Shown in pieces: positions 9,125 to 20,700 of a stretch of 64,000 nt of DNA; within the stretch, counting starts at the first letter, position 1; each line of letters begins with the position of its first letter. Below the pieces are notes generated by a model, which searched no databases, was not told the DNA's origin, and saw nothing but the letters and a program-made list of their open reading frames with translations. Location of the stretch: NCBI GenBank assembly GCA_021775995.1, contig JAJFGS010000011.1, positions 62,001 through 126,000 of the forward strand. The letters run 5' to 3'. Source of the stretch: Alphaproteobacteria bacterium (lineage in GTDB: Bacteria > Pseudomonadota > Alphaproteobacteria > Micavibrionales > Micavibrionaceae). The position numbers and the translations under genes are program-made.

Positions 9125-9964
9125 ATGCATATCCTACGACTTAATTGTGATGATAAATCAGGCATAGTTGCCACCGTTGCCACCGCCCTGAGTAATCACC
9201 AATGTAACATTGAAGAATCTGCACAATTTAATGATCCTCACTCAGGGCAATTTTATATGCGGGTGGTTTTTAACCCATTAGAAAAAAACAGTCTTTCTGA
9301 CTTTCAAAAATCTTTTGAGGCCATAGCCAATGAATTTGTTATGAATTGGCAGATTTGCGATATGAGCGCGCACTTAAAAACCGTTATATTGGTTTCTCAA
9401 CATGATCATTGTTTAAATGATATACTTTATAGATGGCGGACAAACCACCTTCCCATCGAGATTACAGCCATTATTTCAAACCATAAAAACGTTGAAAAAT
9501 TAGCCGACGATCATGGCGTCGCTTTTCATTATCTGCCTGTTACGAAAGACAGCAAAGATAAACAAGAAGCAGAAATCAGAAAAATTATTGATAGTACGGG
9601 CAGTGAATTAATTGTTATGGCCCGTTACATGCAAATTTTATCGACAGATTTTTGTGAAAATTATATTGGTCGTGTTATCAATATTCATCACTCATTCTTA
9701 CCAGGATTTAAAGGCGCACGCCCCTATAACCAAGCCTATGAACGTGGCGTAAAAATTATTGGTGCCACAGCACATTTTGCCACCGCAGATTTAGATGAGG
9801 GCCCCATTATTGCGCAAGATATTGAACCGATTGACCATAGCTATACCCCGAAAAAGATGGAAAGACTCGGTCAAGATACGGAAAGCCGCGTTCTGGCACG
9901 CAGTATCCATCTCTATGCTGAACGCCGCATTTTCCTTAATGGGCGAAGAACCATTATTCTTTAG
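9125..9964 (+). CDS. purU: Formyltetrahydrofolate deformylase
   Basis: Hydrolyses 10-formyltetrahydrofolate to formate and tetrahydrofolate, balancing one-carbon pools. An N-terminal ACT regulatory domain (about residues 1-80, opening HILRLNCDDKSGIVATVA) is followed by a formyltransferase domain. The catalytic set of that fold is visible: Asn and His in INIHHSFLPGFKGA, and Asp in TADLDEGPII. The 279-residue length matches PurU rather than PurN, which lacks the ACT domain. It lies just after ahcY and the flavin reductase, placing two methyl/one-carbon cycle enzymes together. The segment 9965-10043 between it and divL holds no other gene. Confidence 0.95.
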   Translation: MHILRLNCDDKSGIVATVATALSNHQCNIEESAQFNDPHSGQFYMRVVFNPLEKNSLSDFQKSFEAIANEFVMNWQICDMSAHLKTVILVSQHDHCLNDILYRWRTNHLPIEITAIISNHKNVEKLADDHGVAFHYLPVTKDSKDKQEAEIRKIIDSTGSELIVMARYMQILSTDFCENYIGRVINIHHSFLPGFKGARPYNQAYERGVKIIGATAHFATADLDEGPIIAQDIEPIDHSYTPKKMERLGQDTESRVLARSIHLYAERRIFLNGRRTIIL

Positions 9965-10043
9965 GCAATTATTTTGTAGGTATCCTGTAATAAGATTGCG
10001 CAAAAACTTGTTCTTTTCTTAAGTCACTCTTACACTTACACTT

Positions 10044-12407
10044 ATGTCAGAGGTCGCAAAAACAAAACCACTACGCCATTTGATCGGTAATTTAACTGGG
10101 TCAGAACAATTACGCGTTGAAAAAAATAGGTTAGAAGCGTTTTTAGCAGCGATGCCAGGAGAATATTGTGGTTTTTCCAAAGACGGTGGCATTCTTTACA
10201 GTCAGAACTTCCTTTCACTTTTAAACACTGAAAAAATTGAAAGTATTTTTGATATTCAAAACGCCTTAAAAGTAAGTGATTCTGCCGCCCTAGAAAATGC
10301 CTTTCAAAATTTGCAGAAAAACGGCAAAGATTTTACGCAAGACGTACACATTAAATCTAATAATAAATTTTTAAATCTATCGGGAACACGCGGTATTGCT
10401 TTAGATAAAACTGATTATTTTGATATTATATGGCTGAAAGATATTACGAATGAAAAACAGCAGGTTCGCCAATTAGAACAAAGTGCAACCCTTAAAACTG
10501 ATGAAATTCGTAGATTACAAACTGTACTTGATACAATGAGTGAAGCCTTTTGGCTTCGCGATGACTCTACAAATATTATATGGGTTAATAAAGCGTACAC
10601 TCAACTCGTAAAAGGAACGCCAGATTCTATTGTACGCAACCAAGATGAACTTATTTTAAAACCTAAAGAAAAAACAGGAATTAAAACGATAAAAGCCTTA
10701 GCTAAAGAGGCAACATCCCAAAACAAAATTTTGAAAATCAAAGGACATATAGTTAGTAAAGGTAAGCGCCTTTTTATTGAAGTGACTGAAACGCCCCTTG
10801 CAGATCACAAACAAACGTTGGGCATGTTGCGTGATATAACAGCCGCTGAAGAGGCAAGTACAGAATATGACCGCCACTTAACCGCCAACGAAACCTTATT
10901 AGAACAACTAAGGACGGCTGTCGCCATTTATAATGCCGACCAAGAACTTGAGTTTTACAATTCTGCCTTCGCTCAATTATGGGGTTTAGAAGACCAATGG
11001 CTTAATTCTGGACCAAAACTGGGCGACCTATTAGAAAAATTACGCGAAACACGGCGTTTGCCCGAGCAGGCTGATTTTAAAAACTATAAGCAAGGCTGGC
11101 TCGATATGTTTACGCGACTCATTGATCCCTTAGATGACATGCTGTATTTACCCGACGGGAGTGCCCTACGTATGCTTGTCATGCCGCATCCTGTTGGTGG
11201 CCTTATGATGACCTTCGAAGATGTAACAAGCAATTTAGAACTTGAATCTTCTTACAATACATTGATTGCGGTACAAAGAGAAACGCTCGATAACCTATCT
11301 GAAGGTGTTGCCGTGTTTGGTAGCGATGGAAGACTCAAACTTTACAACCCCTCTTATATGGAGTTGTGGCAACTTCATCCTGAAGATATGGAAGGAAACC
11401 CCCATATTACAAAATTAGTTGATCGTATGATGAACTGTTTTGATTCTGAAAAACATAAAGCTAAAAAAGAAAAACTTATTGCCCATGCTATTGAGCGTAC
11501 GGTGCAAGAAGGAAGAATTAAGCTCCTTAACAACATACTTTTAAAATATGCCACTGTGCCTTTGCCTGACGGCGGTGTACTTGTTTCATACTTCGATGTG
11601 ACTGATAGCGTTAAAGTTGAAAACGCTTTACGTGAAAAAAATGCAGCCTTAGAAGCCGCCGAACAACTAAAAACAGACTTCTTGGTTAATGTGTCTTATC
11701 AACTTCGTACGCCTTTAAATGCCATTATGGGTTTTGCCGAGATATTGGATAATCAATATTTTGGTGACCTTAACACAAAGCAAAGAGAATATAGTGGCGG
11801 CATTCAAGAAGCCGGCAGTAAGCTTGTACGTCTCATTGATGATATTTTAGACCTTTCAACCATCGAAGCTGGTTACCTTGAACTGAGTTACAATGAATTT
11901 AATGTCTATGAAATGTTACATGGTCTTCATGAACTTACCGAAGAGTGGGCTCTCAAAGAATCTATCAACATACAGTTAGATTGTACAAAAACCATTGGAT
12001 CGATCATTGCTGATAAACGCCGCATAAAACAAGTTTTATTAAATCTCATACATAACGCTATCAATTTTACGCCCGAAAATGGAAAAATTAAAATTTCTGC
12101 AAAAATTATCGATGACTATATTCATTTTACCGTGTCGGATACAGGCATAGGAATTTCGAAAACAGATTTACAACGTATTTTTGAACCTTTTGGACGCGCC
12201 ATTCACGAACATCGAGCCGATATGTCAGCACATGCTTTATCGCGTGGCGCTGGTTTAGGTTTATCCTTGGTCAAAAATATTGTTGAGCTACATGATGGTC
12301 ATGTTGAAATATCATCAGAAGAAGGTAAAGGAACATCAGTAACCTTAAAAATTCCAAAATCAATTGATATCGAAGCCGAGTTCGATGACTTAGAACAATT
12401 GGATTAA
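10044..12407 (+). CDS. divL: DivL-type PAS-domain histidine-kinase-like protein (Tyr in place of His)
   Basis: A 787-residue cytoplasmic multi-PAS protein with a kinase core at the C-terminus. There are several PAS-like units between about residues 30 and 520 (ending in segments such as [32 protein letters not shown] and [11 protein letters not shown]). The dimerisation helix reads [16 protein letters not shown], so Tyr552 stands where a kinase has His. The ATPase domain is complete ([27 protein letters not shown]). A tyrosine here is the hallmark of DivL, the regulator of CckA and hence of CtrA in Caulobacter, where it is Tyr550. The neighbourhood (tsaE, murU, addAB) is also that of divL. 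No membrane helix was seen, so localisation must depend on partners. Confidence 0.88.
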   Translation: MSEVAKTKPLRHLIGNLTGSEQLRVEKNRLEAFLAAMPGEYCGFSKDGGILYSQNFLSLLNTEKIESIFDIQNALKVSDSAALENAFQNLQKNGKDFTQDVHIKSNNKFLNLSGTRGIALDKTDYFDIIWLKDITNEKQQVRQLEQSATLKTDEIRRLQTVLDTMSEAFWLRDDSTNIIWVNKAYTQLVKGTPDSIVRNQDELILKPKEKTGIKTIKALAKEATSQNKILKIKGHIVSKGKRLFIEVTETPLADHKQTLGMLRDITAAEEASTEYDRHLTANETLLEQLRTAVAIYNADQELEFYNSAFAQLWGLEDQWLNSGPKLGDLLEKLRETRRLPEQADFKNYKQGWLDMFTRLIDPLDDMLYLPDGSALRMLVMPHPVGGLMMTFEDVTSNLELESSYNTLIAVQRETLDNLSEGVAVFGSDGRLKLYNPSYMELWQLHPEDMEGNPHITKLVDRMMNCFDSEKHKAKKEKLIAHAIERTVQEGRIKLLNNILLKYATVPLPDGGVLVSYFDVTDSVKVENALREKNAALEAAEQLKTDFLVNVSYQLRTPLNAIMGFAEILDNQYFGDLNTKQREYSGGIQEAGSKLVRLIDDILDLSTIEAGYLELSYNEFNVYEMLHGLHELTEEWALKESINIQLDCTKTIGSIIADKRRIKQVLLNLIHNAINFTPENGKIKISAKIIDDYIHFTVSDTGIGISKTDLQRIFEPFGRAIHEHRADMSAHALSRGAGLGLSLVKNIVELHDGHVEISSEEGKGTSVTLKIPKSIDIEAEFDDLEQLD

Positions 12408-13417
12408 TCAGGGATACCTTTTGTTGTTGAATATTCAAAATGTAACGGGTTTTCAGGGTTAAGCGCATTATAAATATGATGCGCTGCAAAAGCCCCTTCT
12501 GAAAAACCAGTCAAAATTAACTTCAGTTTGTTATCATAAGCGGCAATGTCGCCTATAGCATATATTCCGTTAATGCTTGTTTGGCACGTTGTGGGATTTA
12601 CCTCTATATGGTGGCGATCTAACTTCAATCCCCAATCAGCAATCGGTCCCAAAGATGCCGCTAAACCATAAAAAGGTAGAAGAACATCAGCCTCTAAAAC
12701 ACGTACGTTTTTATCACCATCAACAACCTCAACGGCTGTTAATTGACCATTTTCCCCTTGTAAACCTTGTAATTGATAGGGAACCATTAGTTCTAATTGA
12801 CCTTGCTCTTGTAGATCATGAAGCTTCGTCACGCTTTCTGGCGCAGCGCGGAACTTATCACGCCGATGGACAAGGCGTACGCTTTTTGCCATCGGTGCTA
12901 AAGACAAAGCCCAGTCAACGGCACTATCACCACCACCAGCAATAACAATGTTTTTACCCTCAAAATCTTTCTTTTGACGCACCATGTAGAATATTGACTG
13001 GCCTTCATAGGCTTCCAAATTCTCTAATGGTGGTTTATTGGGTCCAAAAGCCCCTGCACCACCAGCAATAATAATAGATTTAGCCAGAATCTCTGTACCT
13101 TTAGAGGTTGTAAGTTGCCATTTGCTACCTTGCTTACTTAATGAGACAACTTGTTGGTTGAGATGATATTGCGGCCTAAAAGGCGCAGCCTGTTTTTCAA
13201 GTTTTTCAATAAACTCTCCAGCCATAATTTCGGGATAAGCAGGAATATCATAAATTGGTTTTTCAGGATAAAGAGCCGTACATTGCCCACCGATTGCTTC
13301 CAACGAGTCAATAACATGACATGACAAGCCAACCATGCCGCATTCAAATATAGCGAACAATCCAACAGGTCCTGCGCCTATAATGGCAACATCAGTGTTA
13401 TGACTTTCTTCTGGCAT
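12404..13417 (-). CDS. Ferredoxin/flavodoxin-NADP+ reductase, thioredoxin-reductase-like type
   Basis: A 337-residue FAD and NAD(P) enzyme of the TrxR-like ferredoxin-NADP reductase group (YumC type). The first dinucleotide-binding motif is GAGPVGLFA (about residues 14-22), the second [11 protein letters not shown] (about 162-172), and the FAD motif near the C-terminus is [11 protein letters not shown]. The CxxC pair of true thioredoxin reductases is absent, which points to the FNR subgroup. It is convergent with divL, the last 4 bp overlapping, and divergent from tsaE across 93 bp. The electron partner is not encoded nearby; trxA at 21.3 kb is probably unrelated. Confidence 0.87.
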   Translation of the reverse strand: MPEESHNTDVAIIGAGPVGLFAIFECGMVGLSCHVIDSLEAIGGQCTALYPEKPIYDIPAYPEIMAGEFIEKLEKQAAPFRPQYHLNQQVVSLSKQGSKWQLTTSKGTEILAKSIIIAGGAGAFGPNKPPLENLEAYEGQSIFYMVRQKKDFEGKNIVIAGGGDSAVDWALSLAPMAKSVRLVHRRDKFRAAPESVTKLHDLQEQGQLELMVPYQLQGLQGENGQLTAVEVVDGDKNVRVLEADVLLPFYGLAASLGPIADWGLKLDRHHIEVNPTTCQTSINGIYAIGDIAAYDNKLKLILTGFSEGAFAAHHIYNALNPENPLHFEYSTTKGIPD

Positions 13418-13510
13418 GCTATCTTCTTTTTAGCCTTCCTTTTCATGTGCTAATTTGCAAGATTATCTCATGGATATAAAGAAAAACCTGCGCTTTTGAA
13501 AGAATAAAGG

Positions 13511-13945
13511 ATGAGCTCGCAAATATTAGAAACTTTAAGCGAAGAAGAAACGCAAAACTTTGCCATTCAATGCGCTGATGAAGCTGTCAAAGGTGATATT
13601 TTTTTAATCAATGGACCCCTAGGAGCTGGAAAAAGTGTATTTTGCCGTAGCTTTATCCATCATTTAGTCGATAAAGACATTGATGTTCCTAGTCCTACTT
13701 TTACTTTGGTCCAAACATATGACGCCCCAAAATCAACGATATGGCATTTTGACCTATACCGTCTTGAAAGCCCTGAGGAAATATATGAGTTAGGCTGGGA
13801 AGACGCACTACAAGACAACATCCTTCTGATCGAATGGCCAGAAAGGTTGGAAAACCTAAAACCAGCCCATTACAAAGAAATAATTATTGAACCCATAGAC
13901 GACGAATCGCGTAAAATAACGTTAAACATCAAAAAAGAAATCTAA
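13511..13945 (+). CDS. tsaE: tRNA threonylcarbamoyladenosine biosynthesis ATPase TsaE
   Basis: The P-loop ATPase of the TsaB/TsaD/TsaE complex that makes the t6A base of ANN-decoding tRNAs. Walker A is NGPLGAGKSVFCRSF (about residues 35-49). The family segment SPTFTLVQTYD and the WHFDLYRLESPEEIYELGWE stretch follow, and the Walker-B-like LLIEWPERL is present. At 144 residues the length is normal. It begins a run of tightly spaced genes through addA: 2 bp to the next gene, then 8 bp, then a 1-bp overlap. In many relatives a kinase of the AmgK family lies between tsaE and murU; it is missing here. Confidence 0.94.
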   Translation: MSSQILETLSEEETQNFAIQCADEAVKGDIFLINGPLGAGKSVFCRSFIHHLVDKDIDVPSPTFTLVQTYDAPKSTIWHFDLYRLESPEEIYELGWEDALQDNILLIEWPERLENLKPAHYKEIIIEPIDDESRKITLNIKKEI

Positions 13946-13947
13946 AA

Positions 13948-14688
13948 ATGGAACGTATAGCACCAGAACACGCCTTTATTCTTGCCGCCGGTCAAGGCAC
14001 AAGAATGCGCCCGCATACTGATGATAAACCCAAACCTATGGTGACGATAAATAACAAACCTATTTTGGAACATACCTTAGAAAAGCTAGAAAACGCAGGT
14101 GTAAAAAATGTTACCATCAATCTCTATTATTTAGGGGACAGGATAGAAAAACATTTTAAAGATAGGCAAGCTCCTGTCATTACTTTCTCCCATGAAACAG
14201 AGCTTTTAGAGACAGGTGGTGGCGTTAAATTTGGTCTTCACACAATGGCAGACAAACCCTTTTATCTCATTAATGGGGATGCCTTTTGGGATGATACAGA
14301 AGAGCTGAGCGCACTAGATCAATTGGCTGAAGCATGGGATCCAGACACAATGAATATCTTATTGTTATTACAGCCAGCAAGCCAAATGTCCTCTACAAAA
14401 GATGTCGGTGATTATAATATGACCAAAGATGGACGTCTTACACGTACAGACGATGGGTCAGGCCAATATATATTTACAGGCATCCGCATCACCAAACCCA
14501 GCGCTTTGGACAACACCCCAGAGGGTGCCTTTTCCTTTTTAGAATGTATGGATAAGGCACAAGAAGCCGGTACGCTTTATGGTATTGAATATAAGGGCGA
14601 GTGGCATCACATCAGTACCCCTGAAGATTTAGATAGAGTGAATGAGGCTTTTTCAAACCCAATAAACGTACAGGAAAAAGAGGCATAA
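13948..14688 (+). CDS. murU: Sugar-1-phosphate nucleotidyltransferase, MurU type
   Basis: A 246-residue nucleotidyltransferase. The N-terminal signature is ILAAGQGTRMRPHTDDKPKPM (about residues 11-31) with the catalytic arginine and lysine in place. LINGDAFWDD (about 110-119) supplies the metal-binding Asp. The position between tsaE and addB is that of the alphaproteobacterial MurU homologue, which activates N-acetylmuramic acid 1-phosphate to UDP-MurNAc in peptidoglycan recycling. That route needs the AmgK kinase, whose gene usually lies just upstream but is not in this window. The exact sugar substrate is therefore inferred from context. Confidence 0.82.
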   Translation: MERIAPEHAFILAAGQGTRMRPHTDDKPKPMVTINNKPILEHTLEKLENAGVKNVTINLYYLGDRIEKHFKDRQAPVITFSHETELLETGGGVKFGLHTMADKPFYLINGDAFWDDTEELSALDQLAEAWDPDTMNILLLLQPASQMSSTKDVGDYNMTKDGRLTRTDDGSGQYIFTGIRITKPSALDNTPEGAFSFLECMDKAQEAGTLYGIEYKGEWHHISTPEDLDRVNEAFSNPINVQEKEA

Positions 14689-14696
14689 TCTAAACC

Positions 14697-17600
14697 ATGC
14701 CCAACCCATCAAAAATATATACGATACCGCCTACCGTATCCTTTACAGATACGTTGGCCAGCGGGTTGATAAAAGAAGTTGGCGACAATCCAGAAAAACT
14801 AGCCTCTTATCTTATTTTACTACCAACAAGACGCGCCTGTAGAAGTGTACAAGAAGCATTTTTAAGACATAGTCACGATAAACCCATTATGTTGCCTCGA
14901 CTTCATCCCATTGGTGACGTTGATGGCGAAGAACTATTCATCAGTGGCACAGCTTCGCAAATTGATAAAATTCCACCCGCCATGCCCTCACTCATGCGAC
15001 AAATTTTGCTCAGCAAGCTTATTGCCGGCATGCCCCAATTTTCAAACGGACCAGAACAAGATATGCGCCTCGCCAACGCACTTGGAATGCTGATGGATCA
15101 AATCTATACAGAAGATTTAGACCTCAGCACGTTACCTCATATTATCGACGGTAATGATTTTGCCGAACAATGGCAGATCACCCTTAACTTTTTAGAAATA
15201 TTAAGTATCAACTGGCCAGAAATTTTAAAAGAACACGGTATGATTGATGCGGCAGATAGACGAAACCGTTTAATCAATGCCTTGCACCATCATTGGGAAC
15301 AAACACCGCCGAACCATCCCGTTATTGCAGCGGGATCAACAGGCTCCATCCCTTCAACGACCAACTTGCTGAAAACCATATCAGCACTGCCTCAGGGGTC
15401 TGTTATTCTACCTGGTCTAGACCAAAATATGACAGATACAGCATGGAACATGGTTGAAGAAGGTCATCCACAAAACACTCTCAAAGAACTACTCATTAAT
15501 TTAGACTCCACGCGCCAAGATATAAAAACTTGGACACATGTTGCGGACATTACAACCACTATTAAAGCCCGTGAAAAATTTATTTCACATGTCATGTCCC
15601 CGCCTGATTACACCCATGAATGGCAAAAAGTTCATTTACCACCTGAACAAAAAAATGATTTAGAAACCACTTTAAAAAATGTACAGCAAATAGATTGCGA
15701 TACACCCCAAACCGAAGCGCAAACCATTGCAGTTTTATTGCGAGAAGTTTTAGAACATAAAAACGAAACAGCCGCGCTTATTACCCCAAACCGTTATCTA
15801 GCAAGGCGTGTAGCAGCATCCTGCCAACGTTGGGGGATTGAAGTTGATGATTCTGGCGGGCAAAGTTTAAGCGAAACACCGATAGGCATTTATTTAAAAC
15901 TTATTATGCAGGTTGTCCTAACACAAGCCGCACCCGTTTCATTATTAGCCCTTCTAAAACATAACCTATGCCAAGGCGCTAACTTTGAAAACTTTAGGCG
16001 CACAACACGTTATTTAGATATTGGTTTGTGTCGCGGTTTAAAACCTATTTCAGGGTTTTCGGGCTTGCGTTATCACTATGAAACAAAACTGAATGATGAA
16101 AAAAACAAACACAAGCCGCATCCAGACGTTTTAAAACTTATTGATCATTTAGAGCCAATGATAAATCCGCTAATTAAAAAATTTGAAGGCGGCAAACAAG
16201 ATTTTTCTAAAATTTTGAATATGCACTTAGAAATTGCCGAACAACTATCTTCATCACAAAACGAAATGGGTGAGTTTTTTCTTTGGAAGGGTGATGCAGG
16301 TGAGGCGGCAGCCAACTTCCTCTCTGACCTTAAAAGCCATACAAGCCAAATTCAAAAATGTAATGCTCATGATTATCTAGCCATATTAGACCATTTCATG
16401 AAAAGCGTAAGCGTCCGCTCCAAATACGGCACTCACCCACACTTAATGATTTTAGGTCAGTTAGAAGCCCGCCTCATTCAAGCTGATCGTATTATTCTAT
16501 CCGGTTTGAATGAAGGCAGTTGGCCGCCAGACCCAGGACATGATCCATGGATGTCACGCCCAATGCGAGTTAATTTTGGTCTGCCAAAACCAGAGCGTAG
16601 CATTACCCTAGCCGCCCATGATTTTGTTCAAGCCTTTTGCGGTAAAGAAGTTTTTCTAACACGGGCCATTCGTGAAGATGGAACGCCCACAGTACCCGCA
16701 CGGTGGTTACAACGCATTGATACATTCATGAAAGCCGTTGGTATCAATCCCGATATTATTCGTACCGCACCACATTTAGGCTATGTAGATTTATTGGATA
16801 AGGTCGGCGAGGCAAAACCTGTTTCACGCCCCGCACCAAAGCCCCCGAAAGCCGTACGACCCGACCATTTATCTGTCACCAAAATAGAAACATGGATGAA
16901 AGATCCATACTCTATCTATGCGGGTAGCGTTTTAAACTTATACGCACTAGAACCGCTTGAAAAAGAAATTGGAGCCGTAGATCGTGGAAATATACTTCAT
17001 AACGTCATGGAAAAATTTACCAAAAAATTTCCTAAAGACATTACCGACACAACCAAAGAAGATTTCATTCAAATAGCACGCGATGTTTTGGCAGAACAAA
17101 ATCACGATGAATCCGAATGGAATTTTTGGCTACCACGCATGAAACGTTTAGCAGACTGGCTTATTCCACATGAGCAAGAATGGCGTACCCACGCCACGTT
17201 TGGTAAATCTGAAATTAAAGGAACAATAACGATAACGAAAGGATTGGACAAACCCTTTACTTTAACTGGGGTTGCCGACCGTGTAGACCGCATGAATACT
17301 GGCGGTGTGGCTATTATAGATTATAAATCAGGCGGTCAATATTACCAAAAAAGAATGCAAAATGGTGATACGCCTCAATTAGCCTTAGAAGCAATGATAG
17401 TAACCGAAGGTGGGTTTGAACAAAATGGTATTCATGAAAAACAGGCAGATTATATTGGTTATTGGACGTTAACAGGTGCCGCCATAGCGGGGGAAGTTAC
17501 CGCAATTGACGATAGACAAAAATTACAAGACATCATCAAAGAAACACAAGAAGGGTTGACCAATCTTATTCATAGTTATGAAGACAAAACCGTGCCTTTT

Positions 17601-17708
17601 CTGGCTATTCCACGACTTGATAACGCACCGCGTTTTAATGATTACGAACATTTGGAACGTGTAAAAGAATGGGCAGCCCTCGACGAAAATAATGAGGAAG
17701 CAGCGTAA
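14697..17708 (+). CDS. addB: Double-strand-break repair protein AddB
   Basis: Subunit of the AddAB helicase-nuclease that resects DNA ends for RecA-dependent repair. At 1,003 residues the length suits the alphaproteobacterial AddB family. The N-terminus has the degenerate helicase segment LPTRRACRSVQEAFL. The C-terminal PD-(D/E)XK nuclease domain has GVADRVDR followed by VAIIDYKSGG, supplying the catalytic Asp and Lys. The fragment ILSGLNEGSWPP is also typical. The stop overlaps the addA start (TAATG), so the two subunits are translationally coupled. Confidence 0.94.
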   Translation: MPNPSKIYTIPPTVSFTDTLASGLIKEVGDNPEKLASYLILLPTRRACRSVQEAFLRHSHDKPIMLPRLHPIGDVDGEELFISGTASQIDKIPPAMPSLMRQILLSKLIAGMPQFSNGPEQDMRLANALGMLMDQIYTEDLDLSTLPHIIDGNDFAEQWQITLNFLEILSINWPEILKEHGMIDAADRRNRLINALHHHWEQTPPNHPVIAAGSTGSIPSTTNLLKTISALPQGSVILPGLDQNMTDTAWNMVEEGHPQNTLKELLINLDSTRQDIKTWTHVADITTTIKAREKFISHVMSPPDYTHEWQKVHLPPEQKNDLETTLKNVQQIDCDTPQTEAQTIAVLLREVLEHKNETAALITPNRYLARRVAASCQRWGIEVDDSGGQSLSETPIGIYLKLIMQVVLTQAAPVSLLALLKHNLCQGANFENFRRTTRYLDIGLCRGLKPISGFSGLRYHYETKLNDEKNKHKPHPDVLKLIDHLEPMINPLIKKFEGGKQDFSKILNMHLEIAEQLSSSQNEMGEFFLWKGDAGEAAANFLSDLKSHTSQIQKCNAHDYLAILDHFMKSVSVRSKYGTHPHLMILGQLEARLIQADRIILSGLNEGSWPPDPGHDPWMSRPMRVNFGLPKPERSITLAAHDFVQAFCGKEVFLTRAIREDGTPTVPARWLQRIDTFMKAVGINPDIIRTAPHLGYVDLLDKVGEAKPVSRPAPKPPKAVRPDHLSVTKIETWMKDPYSIYAGSVLNLYALEPLEKEIGAVDRGNILHNVMEKFTKKFPKDITDTTKEDFIQIARDVLAEQNHDESEWNFWLPRMKRLADWLIPHEQEWRTHATFGKSEIKGTITITKGLDKPFTLTGVADRVDRMNTGGVAIIDYKSGGQYYQKRMQNGDTPQLALEAMIVTEGGFEQNGIHEKQADYIGYWTLTGAAIAGEVTAIDDRQKLQDIIKETQEGLTNLIHSYEDKTVPFLAIPRLDNAPRFNDYEHLERVKEWAALDENNEEAA

Positions 17709-20700
17709 TGTCAGAAGCCTTATTAAAGCAAGAAACCGTCCGCCATACAGACCCGAATGTACTGCAAAACCGCGCCTCTAACCCCAACTCTTCCGTTTGG
17801 GTTGGAGCCTCTGCAGGATCAGGAAAAACCAAGGTTCTTACCGATAGAATTTTAAGATTATTGTTGCCCGATCAACATAATTTAAACGCCTGCGCCCCTC
17901 ATAAAATTTTGGCGATTACCTTTACCAAAGCAGGCGCCAGTGAGATGTCATTACGCATTCATAATCAACTTAGTGAATGGGCCGTCATGCCGTCAGAAGG
18001 TGAAAAAGGACTAATTCAAAATTTAAAAAATCTTTTAGGCTACCCCCCTACCAAAGAACAAATTGACGCGGCAAGAAAACTGTTCGCCACTGTGATTGAT
18101 GCCCCAAGCGGCCTACCCATCATGACCATTCATTCTTTTTGCCAATCTGTCTTAGGCCGATTTCCTTTAGAAGCCGACCTAACCCCCAGTTTTAAAGCGT
18201 TAGAAGAAGATCAGGCTGCGCAATTAATCAAACAAGCCCAAAGAAAAGTCTTTAAAATAGCGTCAGAAGATAAAGGCTCTCCCTTGGCAGAAGCGGTACA
18301 TAATTTAGTTTTAGCGCAAAACGAAGAACAGTTTTCTAAATTACTACAAAATTTAATTTCAGAGCGTAGGCAATTACAAAAAATATTAGAGAAAAATTTT
18401 AACAGTGAAGGCCTCTATACAAACCTTTGTAAGACATTAGATATACCAGCGGGGAAGTCTGCAGATGATGTTTTATACCAAGAGTGTTCTAATGATACCT
18501 TCAATGAATCAGGGCTTTGGAAAGCCTGCAAAGCCTTATCCGAAGGGACAATCAAGAGCGATCAACCCAAAGGTATCTCTATTCAGAACTGGCTAGAGCT
18601 AGATCAAAAAGACCGTATGAAAAGTTTTGGGAATTATTTCACAAACTTCATTACAACTAAAAATACAATACGAACATCTTTAGCAACAGCCGCTGTTAAA
18701 AAGATAAACCCTGATGTTGAAGATATTTTGAATATAGAAGCACAACGTATTTTTGATTTAATGCAAAAAATGGAAGCTATAAAAATTGTAACTCTAACAC
18801 GTGATTTATTTATGTTAGGCGAAACAATATTTGAAGAATACAAAAAATTAAAAACACAAATTGGAGCGCTTGATTTTGACGATCTTATATTACAAACATT
18901 AGACCTGCTCCAGGGTAAAACCAAAAGCATGGATGGCCTGAACGTCGCTCCATGGGTGCGTTACAAGCTGGATCAAGGGATTGATCACCTTCTGGTGGAT
19001 GAAGCACAAGATACAAACCCTGAACAATGGGAAATCATTAAAACATTAAGCGATGATTTCTTTGATGATCAGTCTGGTCAAAACATTGACCGTACTATTT
19101 TTGTCGTAGGTGACCAGAAACAATCTATCTTTAGTTTTCAACGCGCCTCTCCTGAAAAATTTCAAGAAATGCGCGAATGGTTTGAGAGAAAAATAAAAGA
19201 CTCAAATAAAGTTTTTGACCCAATTGATTTTCATGTTTCCTTTAGATCCGTTCAATCAGTTTTAAAATTAGTCGATAGTGTGTTTTCTGCACCAGAAATA
19301 AGATCTGGTCTTGATATAAGCAACATTCATCATGAAGCACACCGTCATACACAAGCTGGATTGGTTGAATTATGGCCGATTTTTGAAAATTCAGAAAAAG
19401 TAGAATTTGACCCCTGGAATCCGCCATTAGATATCGTTGAATCTTCATCAGGAGCCATACAAATGGCTTCCCATATCAGTGAGAAGATAGCGGGATGGAT
19501 TGGAAAAGAAGACTTAAAGTCTTATGACCGCAAAATTGAAGCGGGCGATATCATGATTTTAGTACGATCACGCACTGCATTCATTGACCAACTTGTCCGT
19601 GCCTTAAAAATTAAAAATATTCCCGTCAGCGGGGTTGATAGAATGATTTTAAGTGAGCAATTGGTTGTACAAGATTTATGCGCCGCTGCAAATTTCGCCT
19701 TACTTCCTGAAGATGACTTAACACTTTCTTGTCTTTTAAAATCACCCTTTATTGGATGGAACGAAGAACAGCTTTATGATGTTTGTTACAACCGTGGGTC
19801 TCAATCTGTTTGGGCATCTGTTAAAGAAAAGGCAGATAAAGACCTTGTGAATTGGTTAGAAAATATAATACAAAATTCAGGTAAGAGTCGCCCTTACGAA
19901 TTTTTCTCAAACATTTTACAAACCAGCTGCCCTGCCCATACAAGCGGCTTAAGCGCAATTAAAGCCCGTTTGAGCGATGAGTCCCTTGACCCCTTAAATG
20001 AGTTTCTCAATGAGGTTCTTGGCTTTGAAAGCGACAACATACCTACATTACAAAATTTTATTCAAAGCCAACTTCATAATGAGACACAAATTAAACGCCA
20101 GATGGAACAAGCGGGTAATGCGGTACGTATTATGACGGTTCATGGGGCAAAAGGACTTCAAGCACCTATTGTCATTCTGCCTGATACAGTCCGTGCCAAT
20201 GGCTCAACTAAACCGACACGTATTTTATGGCCTGAGAAAAGCGGCGCCGACCTTCCTTATTTTTGCCCTACCTCAACAAACCTACCCACTCCGTGCGAAG
20301 AAGCGATGAGTGCTTTAAAACTAAAGAACGATGAAGAATACCGACGGTTACTATATGTTGCTCTAACGCGTGCTGAAGAACAGCTTTATATTGGCGGCTA
20401 TAAAGGAAGCAAGGCCATATCCGATGAATGTTGGTATAATTATGCACAACGTGGATTTGAAAACCTACCCCATGTGGAAACATTAGAAGACGGAACATTA
20501 CAGTATAAAAATGCGGCAACAAGCAAGCCTGACAATAGCCATAAAAACAAAGAAACTGGTACTACAAAAAAAATAGTCACACCACAATGGTTGTTTGAAA
20601 CCATTAAAGAAGAACCCTTTCCTCCACGTCCGCTAACCCCTTCAAGACCTTCGGAACCAGAAGTTCCTACCTTATCACCATTAAAAGCAGATCAGGATTA

